Shown: positions 1-9,714 of the stretch, one piece after another | How positions within the stretch are numbered: position 1 is the stretch's first letter | Layout of the letters: each line of letters opens with the position of its first letter | From: Gaeumannomyces sp. JS-464 | Taxonomy: Eukaryota > Ascomycota > Sordariomycetes > Magnaporthales > Magnaporthaceae | Length of the DNA stretch: 64,000 nt | Assembly: GCA_002197995.1 (NCBI GenBank) | Contig: NGZR01000004.1 | Location: forward strand, 5,208,001 to 5,272,000 | Direction: 5' to 3' | Position numbers and translations under genes: made by a program | The notes under the pieces: generated by a model | Told to the model about the DNA's origin: nothing | Databases searched by the model: none | What the model saw: the letters and a program-made list of their open reading frames with translations, nothing else

Positions 1-1610
1 TTAGCGATAATCCGAGCATTTAAAAAGTGGCGACCATACCTTTATAAAGCAAAGCATTAGGTTATAATATATATAAACCATAAAAACCTAACGCATTTTA
101 CCATAAGCAAAAACCTAAACAAACGGCAAATCCGTTAAAGCGAGTTTTTGCAAAATTACGACGTTCGAATTAAGTACCGGAAAAGGTCGGAAAACGGCCG
201 GGCGAACGCTTTAAGCTAACGACCGGACCATTAGGTTGCAATACCTAAAAAAATACGAGTAATTTTAACAAAAAAACCAAACGGATTTTTAATTCCGGTA
301 TAAAGGATTTTCGTTAAAACGGTCCGATAGGGAAAAGTTTAAACCCAGAAAAAATCTAACAAATTTACGGCCAATTAGCACACGGCTATTAAAGCGTAAA
401 AAAAACGTAAAAACGGTTATAATAATACCACGGGTTTATAAAAACCCGAGCCGAAGTATAAGACGCAATAAAGGATTGCGAAAGTTATGCTAAAAACAAA
501 GCTAATAAGTATAAACCGTACGGGTTATTGCAACTTTTGCTAGCATCGAATAAAGTATAGCAAAAAGTTACCATAAACTTCGTTATTAAATTTCCCTAAT
601 CCAAAAAACCGTTAATTAAAGTAAAGTACGATAATATATTGGTAATAATAGATAGGTTTACTAAGTACGCTTTATTCCTACCATACGAGGAAAGCAGCGA
701 CGTTACGGAGCTAGCGTACGTTTTATTAGGCATATAATAGCGGAATACGGCACGTTAAACCGCTTAATTACGGATAAAAATAAGCTATTTATAAGTAAGT
801 TTTGGAAAGGGTTTACGAGCAAGCTAAAAGCAAAGCACTCCTTATCCATAGCTTACCACCCTTAAACAAATGGATAAACGGAGCGAACGAATTAAACCAT
901 AAAGCAATATTTACGTTATTACGTTAATTATAAATAAAACGATTAGGTATAATATTTCCTATGGCTTAATTCGCTTATAATAGCTTAATTTATAAAAGCA
1001 TAAAACCATACCGTTTTATACGAACTATGGGTTTACGCTTATAGCGTATAAGGAACCCAGGGTAAAAAAACATGCCTTAATAGCGGAATTATAAATAAAG
1101 TTTACTAAGCTGCATAAACACCTCCAAGCAAAGCTAAAAAAGTTACGGCACCGCATAGCTATTAGGTAAACAAAAAAAGGATTAAAAACCAACCTTTAAG
1201 AAGGGGATAGCGTTTATCTTTTCGACGTAATATTAAAACAAAACAACCGAGCGATAAGTTAAACCATAGAAATTAGGACCTTTTAAGGTATTAAAAAAGG
1301 TTGAACGTAAATTATAAACTCCAACTACCGCTAACCATAAAATCCCACCCGGTTTTTTATATTTCCCTACTTAAACCAGCGCCACCGGGCTTTAAAAGCG
1401 ACGAGTTAATGGAAATCGACCTAAAATAAAATAATAAGGTCGAAAAGATTTTAAACCACAGGCCGAAAAGCAAGCTTAGGAAATACTTAATTAAATGGAA
1501 AAGGTACGGCCACGAAAAAAACGTGGGAAAAAGGAACTAACCTTATAAACTGCCAGAAGCCTTAACGGAATACCGGTAAAAGCGCTTACAAAAAGGTTAG
1601 CAAATGAAAA
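1..1610 (+). pseudogene. D1 pol C-terminus: RNase H, integrase, chromodomain
   Basis: Frame-shifting readings give RNase H words (FKKWRPYLY, YTDHKNLTHF, near 20-115), an integrase core (YDNILVIIDRFTKYALFLPY near 628-685) and a chromodomain (VEKIL, KYLIKWKRYGHEKNTWEK, near 1440-1535). The order and the chromodomain identify a chromovirus of Ty3/gypsy. The chromodomain would target insertion to marked chromatin. In-frame TAA/TAG at positions where glutamine fits suggest RIP. The gene is dead. Confidence 0.85.
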
Positions 1611-1653
1611 GGTTTTAAGGAAAAAGTCCGACATCGTTAAACTCTCCTTAAAC

Positions 1654-1724
1654 GGTCGTACCGGGATTCGAACCCGAAACCTCGGCAAAAAAAAACCAAA
1701 GCTACGCCAATGCGCCACAAAACC
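1654..1724 (-). pseudogene. tRNA-like sequence inside D1, antisense to pol
   Basis: On the minus strand the 71 nt start with GGTTTTG and a D-arm-like TGGCGCATTGGCGTAGC. They end with a well-formed T-arm: a 5-bp stem around the loop TTCGAAT (B-box GGTTCGAATCC) and a 3' arm TACGACC that mostly pairs with the 5' end. The anticodon arm is replaced by a T-run, so no anticodon can be named. Counterparts occur at the same place in D3 (33018-33085) and D4 (46443-46513), so it is part of the element, not a chance insertion. It is not a functional tRNA gene. Confidence 0.6.
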
Positions 1725-1852
1725 AAGGAAGTTGTTAAAGGAGTTAACTTACCCTGGTTAAAAAAGGCAAGAGGTCCGGGTTAGGATTAACCCGAACGCC
1801 TGCTAACGAGGGAAACGGCAAAAGCTACGGATGGCTCGGATTGCGAAGCAAT

Positions 1853-2200
1853 TTAGCGAGCCTCCCGGTCGGCCTCCTCCCGTTCGACTCGCTCCAGCTC
1901 CTCCACGGAATTAATACCACGACGAAGCGCTCGTGTAAGCTTTTCGCGCCACTGCTTCTTTTGCTTTCGCAAACGATCGATTTTGGCAAGGGATGCCCGC
2001 AGCTCGGCTTTTGCAGCCTCCAGCTTTTCCTCCGCGCGAAGGTGCTAAAAACTATAATAACGGAGGTGCTTAGGAGCAAAACCTAGGATGTCGCACCGGG
2101 AACGACCTTGGCGGATACACCTTTCGCAGCGAAAGGAGTCGTCGGGAGATGCCGAACAACGGTTAAGTTCATCGGCCTTACAGTTAAAACAGGAGGGCAT
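1853..2200 (-). pseudogene. D-family antisense ORF: Cys-rich motif plus coiled coil (D1 copy)
   Basis: It lies between the chromodomain and 3' LTR, opposite to pol. From ATG at 2200 the frame begins MPSCFNC. Cysteines are spaced C-x2-C-x7-C, then about 9 residues to C-x2-C-x6-C (FRCERCIRQGRSRC), which looks like paired zinc-binding knuckles. A charged helix follows (RAEEKLEAAKAELR, LRKQKKQWREKL, VEELERVEREEADREAR) ending at the stop at 1853-1855, predicted coiled coil. One in-frame TAG before HLRAEEK fits CAG under RIP. An upstream in-frame ATG at 2290 is separated by a TAA; the conserved MP-x-C start is preferred because it recurs in D3-D5. Function unknown; nucleic-acid binding or Gag-like partner is a guess. 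Confidence 0.6.
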
Positions 2201-2331
2201 AATAACAGGAAAGCTTAGGATAAAAGAAAAAAGGTTATCGCGTTTAACAATTAAGCGCGCAAGCTTTCGTTTTTATACTCGGCCGGACATTTTGTTAAAA
2301 AAGGGAAACGGTAACATGGTAAGGAAGGAAA

Positions 2332-2339
2332 GTACTTAC
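2332..2339 (-). promoter_or_regulatory. conserved GTAAGTAC, possible 5' splice site upstream of the D antisense ORF
   Basis: The minus strand reads GTAAGTAC, a good fungal 5' splice site. The same place holds GTAAGTAC in D4 (47125-47132), GTAAATAC in D5 (52959-52966) and GTAAATAC in D3 (32418-32425). An intron upstream of the conserved ATG is possible, but no clear acceptor is shared. Confidence 0.3.
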
Positions 2340-2403
2340 CATTAACGGAAGGCGGGGCGACAAAAGGTGGCCAAAGGGACTTGGCTTAGGAAAGGAGACC
2401 TAA

Positions 2404-2844
2404 TGTTACGACCGCGCCCAAAAGGAGGGTGCGGGGTGGCTAAAATAGGTGGGAGGGCCAGGGCGGCCTACCCTAAAACCTAAGTTACGTAATAGTCGCA
2501 GGATATGTTAGCTATAAACATAGCCAGCATATCCAGCTAGGATATGTTAGCTATAGATATAGCCAACATATCCGTTAAGGATATGCTAGTTATAAACATA
2601 GCTAACATATTTAGGAAGTAGTAGGAAAGTTAGCGTATATATAAGGGGTAAGTTTCCCTTTTTGCCAGGTAGTTTTGGCTAAGGCTTCGGCATTAGTTAA
2701 CTTAAGTTAGCTCCCAGGCATCCCCTGGGGCAAGCAATTAGATTGTCCTTTTAAGTTACGTGTTCCCCTGTTAACCAGATTAAAAATACTGTCCTTTCCA
2801 CCCCCGAGGTGCCTTACCTTAAAAGCAAACCCCTAATTGTAACA
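2404..2844 (+). repeat. D1 3' LTR
   Basis: Begins TGTTACGACC and ends GATTGTAACA-like (AATTGTAACA), the termini shared by every D LTR. The downstream half (GCTTCGGCATTAGTTAACTT, then GTTAGCTCC) is nearly identical in all copies. The upstream half differs and holds three palindromic units. The sequence after the LTR is unrelated to what follows D4 and D5, so this is the true end. Confidence 0.9.
2501..2612. repeat. three tandem palindromes in the LTR upstream half
   Basis: Units at 2501-2534, 2540-2573 and 2579-2612 repeat every 39 bp. Each 34-bp unit is itself an inverted repeat: GGATATGTTAGCTAT, a 4-nt loop, then ATAGCCAGCATATCC. They could be protein-binding sites or cruciforms in the U3 region. 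Confidence 0.85.
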
Positions 2845-3323
2845 ATAAGCGCTTTATTGCTTTGCTTTTAAAGGTGATCCTCGGGCGGATAAAGGTTCGT
2901 TATAGTGTTTTGCGGGTAAGGTAATGGCGAAATAACGGCCAAGTAAGTAGGTAGGTAAAAAACAAAGAATTCGAGGTTTTCGCCCGTTTAAAGCCTAACG
3001 TAAAAAAGGATTTGGTGTTTTAATCGCGTTTAGCTTAACGAAGGGAACGACGATTGGTAATGGTTAGTAAAGCGTTCCTCGCGCTATAAGCAAATCGGAA
3101 CGTAAAAATTAGCGTCGCTTTAAGCAAAAGCCGATCGAAGGATTAATTGGGGAAAATCGTCGCGTTATAAGTAGGTTGGATTTTTAAAAAAGTGTTATTT
3201 AAAGCGTCCCGCGCGCCGCAAGCAGGTTAGGACGTAAGTACCGGCGTCGCTTTAAGCAAAAGCCGGGGAGAAATAAAAAAGATCGTCGCGTTATAAGCAA
3301 ATCGGATTTTCGAAAGGGGGGAA
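2845..3323 (+). repeat. 3' internal tail of another LTR element (H) with a 132-bp tandem repeat
   Basis: No coding frame is recognised. Two imperfect copies of a 132-bp unit start at 3081 and 3213. Each contains GTCGCTTTAAGCAAAAGCCG and GTCGCGTTATAAG, and a shorter AAGCAAATCGG-type word recurs within the unit. The stretch ends in GAAAGGGGGGAA (3312-3323), a classical polypurine tract directly before a TG dinucleotide. This suggests it is the 3' end of an otherwise missing LTR retrotransposon. Confidence 0.45.
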
Positions 3324-3585
3324 TGTAACACTTTCGCGGTTATAAGCGTCGGTTGCTTAGGTTTTCCGAGTTGCTACCATTTATTAGGGCTGTTAGGCAG
3401 GCAAATAAACGTTAGTAGTAAAGTAAATTATTATTCGAAAAAGGGAGGCCCGAAAAGCCCGACCTGCATAAAATTAAGGTATTTTTAATTTTGTAAAGGG
3501 CCGTTAGTAAGGCCCACTTTTATTTGCGATAAGGGCTGCGGGTTTTCACAAACCCCGCACTTCCAGCTATTAACGAAAGCTTTAT
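3324..3585 (+). repeat. probable LTR of element H, truncated
   Basis: Starts TGTAACAC immediately after the polypurine tract and contains a possible TATA/start region (CTGCATAAAATTAAGG). No second copy or clear CA end is present in the window. Homology to the D family begins near 3585, so the LTR is probably cut there. Confidence 0.35.
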
Positions 3586-3943
3586 TGGCCGTAATAATAA
3601 CGTTTTATAATTGTTCGAAAACTTTTTATTTTTGCTTTTTACAATAAAATTGGTTGTTATTTTTAGTAAAGTTTATAAATAAAATAGGGATTTTGTTATA
3701 ACTACGGATAAACGGTTTGTAAAAGTTTAAAAAATTTAAAAACCTTTGCATTTTCGTAACGTTTTTAAGTATAAACCATTTTTTAACTTTTTCAACTTTT
3801 TTAAAGTTTATAACTATAAATTTGTTTTAATATAATCGCAAATTTTAAAAAAGTAACTTTTTATATATACTACGCGCACTTTTTTAACTTAATAAAAAGC
3901 TTTGTATTAAACAGCTTTTAAAGCATTTTATATACGTGCTATT

Positions 3944-4159
3944 TATTAAAAGGTCGGTTTTTATTAATGCAGCTACGGGCTTCGGCCCGTAGCTAGTGGC
4001 CCACCGGAGCGCGCCATATTAACGCACTAGCCACGCCACTAGTATATAGCCGAATCCGCTTTTAAATTTGCGAAGCAACCCTTTTTACTTTTTAGCCTTC
4101 GTGGTTTATTAATTTATTAAAGTCCTTATAAGCGTGCATTACGTCGTAAAACCTTTATA
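3944..4159 (+). repeat. B 5' LTR
   Basis: Starts TATTAAAAGG and ends CCTTTATA, RIP-altered forms of the TG...CA termini of the partner LTR. Both LTRs share GGCCCGTA followed by ATATAGCCGAATCCGCTTTT. Confidence 0.9.
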
Positions 4160-4389
4160 ATACAAACCATTAAAAAAAAATACGCAAAAGCGAGCGCGAA
4201 TGTCGCCGTCGTTAACCGAGGAAAAACGGCTACGAACGTTTTTAATTCCCGACGATAATAACTTTACGGGGAGCGGATCGCTAAAAAGCGATTTATTAAG
4301 CGAAGTAGCTTTCGTTAATCCACGAGCGGCTTTTATTACGCCGGAAAAAGGCTCGAAGAAATTATAAAAAAAGTTTAACACGTTATAAA

Positions 4390-5860
4390 AAGGACGTTTT
4401 CCTTAAGCTTTGTTCGAATAAGCGGAAAGGGAAAAATAAGCGAAAAAAAAAGGACGAAGCCGCTGTTAGCGCTTAGTTAAAAGCGGAAATAACCGCCGCC
4501 GAAAAGCTCGAAACCGAGCAAAATAAAATAAAAGGCCTAGTTAAAGTTTCCAAAAAAACCTCCCCAAATCGAGGAAAGAATATAACGAACATTATAACGT
4601 TTAACCCACTTAGCGAAGTCCTTTAAATAACGTTATCCTAAAGCATAAAATAAGCAATTATAACTTTAATTAAAGCCGCAATAGCTGTTAAATATCGCTT
4701 AACCGGAAAGGAGTTTTATATTTTAAAACTAAACGAAAACGAACGACTTAACTTAAATAAAAATATAAAAAAAAGCTAACGAAACAGCTTATTTGGGACG
4801 AAACGTAAGCCTTATTCCATTCCTATATAAAAAAGCTAATTTTTAAATTTAATATGGATAAAAATAAAAGCTGTTAAGTAGCGATATAAAAACTTAGTAC
4901 GAAATCCACCAAACGCTTTATTAATCGCGCAAAAAGGAAATAAAGCAATTTTTCGAAAGGGGAAGTAAAAATGCGAAATATAACTTTACGTTTAACACCG
5001 CTTAAAATAAAACGGCCGTGTAAATATAACTGCGGGCTTTTAAATAAAAAAAGGCTAGTTTTTTTAGCAAATTCGGCTTAATGTTTAAAAACGTGTTAAG
5101 CCGGGCTGGTAGCAATGCTTAAAAACGAGTTTAGGCTCGTTTTTTTAAAAGGATTTTTTAACCGTAGTTTCGCAAACGTTTTAGCGGTTATTAAATTCCC
5201 AAACGAGTATTACGCATACCTGGCCGAGCTTTACGCCCGGGCAATAAAATAAAAACGCATTTAGCAATTTTTAAACTTAAAAAAAAGCGTTAAAAGCGAA
5301 GGAAAAGGAAAAGAGGATAAAGGCAAAACATAGCTAAAACCCCTAATAAAGCAGCTTATTTAACCCCGCCCGAAAACCCGTTGCCATTATAGCGAACTTT
5401 ATTAATAATAACGTTACCCGAAATTTTAACGACGACGTGGTAATAAACGTTATAAAGGTTAACGGGCGGGGGCGTGGAAGCCGCGGCGGCATTCGAGGAA
5501 AAAGTGCTAATAGGGCCTGAAAAAGCGGCCCCCGCCGAGCTTAATGGGTTTTTTAAAAAGAAAAAAACCGCCGCTAAAAGTAAAGCCGCCATTTGCGTTG
5601 CGGTGTAAGCAACCATTATTAAACGGAATGCTTTTACGAGTTAGCGACCCGTTTTAAAAACGCCGAAAAAACGGCCATTCGCGAGGCCGGCTTTAATAGC
5701 GGGGAATTCCCTTTTTGGTTAAAAAGAAAAAACGAGCCGACGGGAAAAGCCGAAAGTTAAAAAAAAAAGTAACCTTAAAGCAAAGTCGTGCTTTAAGGAA
5801 AAAAAAGCTTTAATAGCTTTTATAAATGCGGATAAAAGTATAAAAAACACATTTAACATA
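4390..5860 (+). pseudogene. B gag region, badly decayed
   Basis: The position between 5' LTR and protease, the lysine/glutamate-rich readings and a poor CCHC-like stretch near 5,800-5,850 (YKCG) are the only support for gag. No continuous frame survives. A minus-strand open frame at 5356-5616 is regarded as a shadow. Confidence 0.5.
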
Positions 5861-5869
5861 TATTTTAGC

Positions 5870-8800
5870 AATAGTTAATGGTATAAAATTATTCCACGTA
5901 TTTGTAAATAAAGGTTACGAATATTACGTAGCTATTAATAAAAACGCCGCCGCTAAAACGGGGTTACCTATTTACCGGATTTTGTTAAAAACGTTAAAAA
6001 AAATTACTATAGGAAAAAGAAAAGTAATTCGGGAAATTACTTATATTTTTTTAAAAACGAAAAACCGGTGTAAAAAAAAGGTTTACGTTTATATAATGCC
6101 AGGCTTTATTTAACGATTTATTTTGGAAAAGCTATGGTTAATGCATTATTAAACGGCATTTATCCCACATATGTTAAAAATATAAGTGGGAAAAACGCGC
6201 TTTTAAATGCGCCATTTACTTCCGGAAAAACGGTTGCGAAAAAGGAAAGTAAAAGCGAACGTGGCAAAAATACAGGTAATTACGTTCGCCCGATATTACG
6301 AAACGATCGCGATTACGAAAAAGGAACCCGCGGCGCGAGCTGCGATTTATACGGCTTTTATATCCGACGTTAAAAAAGCATTGGAAAAAAAGGTCCCTAA
6401 AACGAAAGCCTAATTGCGAAAGCTTATTCCGCGGGAGTTTTACGATTTATTCCCGTTATTTATAAAGCAAAAAGTAAATAAGCTAAACTCGTATAAACCG
6501 GGTGTAAATTACGAAATAAAAATTAAAAAAAACGTTAACGAGGTCGAGCTTCCCTTGTTTTAAAAACCCTTGTATAATATATCGCGGAAAGAACTTTTGG
6601 TATTAAAAACGACGTTTCGAAATTTGCTTAATAAAGGATTTATCCGGGCTAGCAATTCCCCCGCTAAAGCCCCTATTTTATTCGTGCGAAAACCGGGCGG
6701 AAGGTTGCGCTTTTATTACGATTACCGAAGTTTAAACGCCATTTTACAACCTAACCGGTACCCTTTTCCGCTTATTCCCGACACTTTTCGCAATTTAGCT
6801 AGCGATCGCTGGTTAACCAAAGTAAACGTGGTATAAGCCTTTTGGAAAATCCGGTTAAAAAGGGCTACGAATATATAACCGCTTTCCGTACCCGATACGG
6901 CTTATTCGAATAAACCGTTACCCTTTTTAACCTTTTAAAAGCTTTAATTACCTTTTAAAAGTATATTAATACTATCCTAAAGGATTTTTTAAACGAGTTT
7001 TACTCGGTATATTTGGACGATATTATAATATATACGTAAAGTTCGCAGCTAAACCACTTTTATAAAATGCGAAAAGTATTTAAGCGTTTCCGAAATTATA
7101 GTTTACATTTTAACCTCGATAAGTTACAATTCGCGGTAAAAAGGATTAAATATTTAGGATTTATTATAAAAGCCGGCGTAAAAATAAACCCTAACCCTAA
7201 AAAGGTAAAAGCCGTTTAACGCTAAAAAGCCTTTTATACGACGAAAGAAGTTCGCAATTTTTTAGGATTTTTAAACTTTTACCGAATGTTTATCCCCGGT
7301 TTTTTAAAAACGGCTTTACCGTTAACGAAACTAACAGGAAAAGGAATGCTTTTTTATTGGATGAAAAAAACATTAATCCGCTTTTAAAAGCTTAAAATAT
7401 TTGTTTTTATCCGCTGGTATACTTGCGGAATGGGATTTAAACGCGCTTACGTTTTTAAAAATAAATTATAACGGGTTTGTTTTAAAAAGCACGTTAATGC
7501 AAAAAAAAACGAAAAAAGCGCCCGGTAGGATTTCATTTCCGCAAATTAAAGCCCGCAAAGCGCAATTATCCCGTTTACGATAAAAAAATGCTAGTTATTG
7601 TTAATAGCTTAAAATATTAAAACGCGAAGCTTCGTAATTGTAAAAGCTTTACTATTTTTACGAATTATAAAAACTTAAAATACTTTATAAAGTTTTAGCG
7701 CTTATCGAAGCGGTAAGCGCGTTAAGTAAAAGTGTTAACCAAATATAACTTTAAATTATAATACCTCCCAAATAAGGAAAACGTAGTAATAAACGTTTTA
7801 TTACGGAAGGAATAAAACCGCTTAAAAGTGGATAAAAAATACAAAGCTAAAAAAATGTAGTTATTGCCCGAAAATTCCCTTATTTGGGTGCGCGCGATTT
7901 AAATTTTTAACAGCGGTTTCGCGCTTAAAACAAAGGGGAACCCCGACGAAATCCCGAATAACGTTTAATAATTAAAAACCCGGATTTGCGCGAGCTATTC
8001 GAAAGTACGGCTAAATAAAACAATGTGTATAAGTTTATATACCGTTTTATAAAACGCGACGAGCGTTTTTTAAACTTAGCTTTAAATTTAAAAATGCAAA
8101 AAGCAAAATGCCGTATTAATAACGAAGGTAAGCTAAGGTTTAAAAATAAGCTTTGGGTATTAAAAACCCTTTTTATTGCGGAAGTAGTAATAGCGGCAGC
8201 GGGAATAAAAAACGACCCACGGGATAAGCTTCGGGGCGTGTTAATTTAAAAAATATATAACGCTTTTATCGTAAGCCATTCGGGTTAAAACGGTACTACG
8301 CACGCCGTAACGAAAAACTTTATTAGCTTTTAATACACCGTAATATTAAACGCTTCGTTTGTAATTACGATGTTTATAACCGTAGTAAAATTTAAAAGGA
8401 TTTAAAATAAAACCTTTTATAACTTTTGCTTATTTTCGACCGGTTTTATAAATATTTGCAAATAGATTTTATAATAAACCTTTTTTAATAAACGGGAATA
8501 CCGCTTTATAAGTAATTACCGATAAGCTATTGAAAAAGGTTACTTTAAAAGTAATGCTGTTTATACGAGCCGAAAAATGCGCAAACCGCTTTATAACCTA
8601 TTTCGTTCGTTTTTACGGTTAGCCCGCTTTAATTATTTCGGATAAAAAAACGAATTAAACTAGTAACTTTTAGCAGCATTTTTATTAACGTTTAAAAATC
8701 AAATAGCTTTTAAATATAACTTACCACTTTTAAACGAACAGCGGTACGAAACGCGTAAATTAAAAGGTATAAACCGCGTTAAAAGCTTACATTAATTACT

Positions 8801-9120
8801 AGCAATTGGATTAGGATTAATAGCTTCCCGTAATTTAGCTCGCGTTTAATTCCCGCTTTTACGCAATTATCGGCACGTTCCCGTTTTTTGCTAACCACGG
8901 GTACAAACCCTCGTTTATTTTAACCAATAAAAAAAGCACTTTTAAATTTAAAAAAGCGCATTAATAGCGAAGGCCGAAAAGTATGTAAAAAAACTGGCTT
9001 AAATTATAAACATGTGCTAAATAACTATAATTACGGCAGTTTAATAAGCCGAAAAATATGCGAATTAAAAAAAGCGGCCGGCAAAGCAATATAAGTTAAA
9101 AAATAAAATGTGGCTGGATT
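5870..9120 (+). pseudogene. B pol: protease, RT, RNase H, integrase
   Basis: Protease: reading with YYVAINKNAAAKTGLPIY near 5,915-5,975, the usual position of the D-S/C-G loop followed by a helix. RT: the open piece 6570-6836 contains KGFIRASNSPAKAPILFV, GGRLRF and DYRSLNAI, and the catalytic box YLDD lies in SVYLDDIIIYT near 7,010-7,035. RNase H follows (about 7,400-7,840; NYNGFVLKSTLMQ, FSF/SFPQ, IVNSLKY). Integrase starts near 8,000 with histidine/cysteine-zone words (VSHSG) and a core. Many TAA/TAG codons and frameshifts; inactive. Confidence 0.85.
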
Positions 9121-9714
9121 TAAACAATTTCCTTTCTTTTCGTTTAAAAGAAAAACTTAATTAATTACGCGTTAAAATTACGGTAATTAAAATGGTAAAA
9201 CTTAATATGGTAAAAATAAAAAGCTGACTTATTAAAACGCATTACCGCTTTAATATAAATAAATATACGCTAAGCGAGCGAAAATCCCGTTTTTAAGCAA
9301 ATAATAACCAACTTTTAACCATTAACCGTATTAATTAACGAAAAGCGGGAATAGTTAATAAACCGTATTAATAAAGCCCGCATTATAAACGAAAAGCGAA
9401 GTAAAGTTAAAAAAGTTTATATTTAGTAAAAAAAGCATATAATATTTACCTGGACTTTTTTAAGCTTTTTGCAAAAAACGAAGCGTTAAACCGTTATAAA
9501 AAAAAGTACGAAAACGTTATAACGAACGATAGCGACCCCGAAATGCAAACGGTAAAACAGCGTGGCAAGTTAAAAAAAGGTAAAAAAAGGAAAGTTTCGT
9601 AACGCTAATGCTATATATATTAATTAATACAATTCCCGCTAATAGGAAAACCGCAAATTTTAAAGTTAATTTCGCGTTTTAAAACGCGGTTAAACCACTA
9701 GTTTAAAATCCTTT

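Larger units (their letters stand above)
1..2844 (+). mobile_element. D1: 3' part of a Ty3/gypsy chromovirus
   Basis: The stretch reads, left to right on the plus strand, as end of RNase H, integrase, chromodomain, then a non-pol 3' region and a 441-bp LTR. The element enters from outside the window, so gag, protease and RT are not seen. It is the least decayed D copy (many GC-rich codons survive) and the best template for reading D4, D3 and D5. A purine-rich tract (about 2389-2403) precedes the LTR, fitting a polypurine primer. The 3' region holds an antisense tRNA-like sequence and an antisense ORF, described separately. Confidence 0.9.

Noticed and set aside
1654..1724. functional tRNA gene
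   Set aside because: The anticodon arm is replaced by a T-run and the acceptor stem is imperfect; only the T-arm is good.
5356..5616. 86-codon minus-strand frame in B gag region
   Set aside because: Position inside gag of a plus-strand element and lack of a counterpart suggest a shadow.
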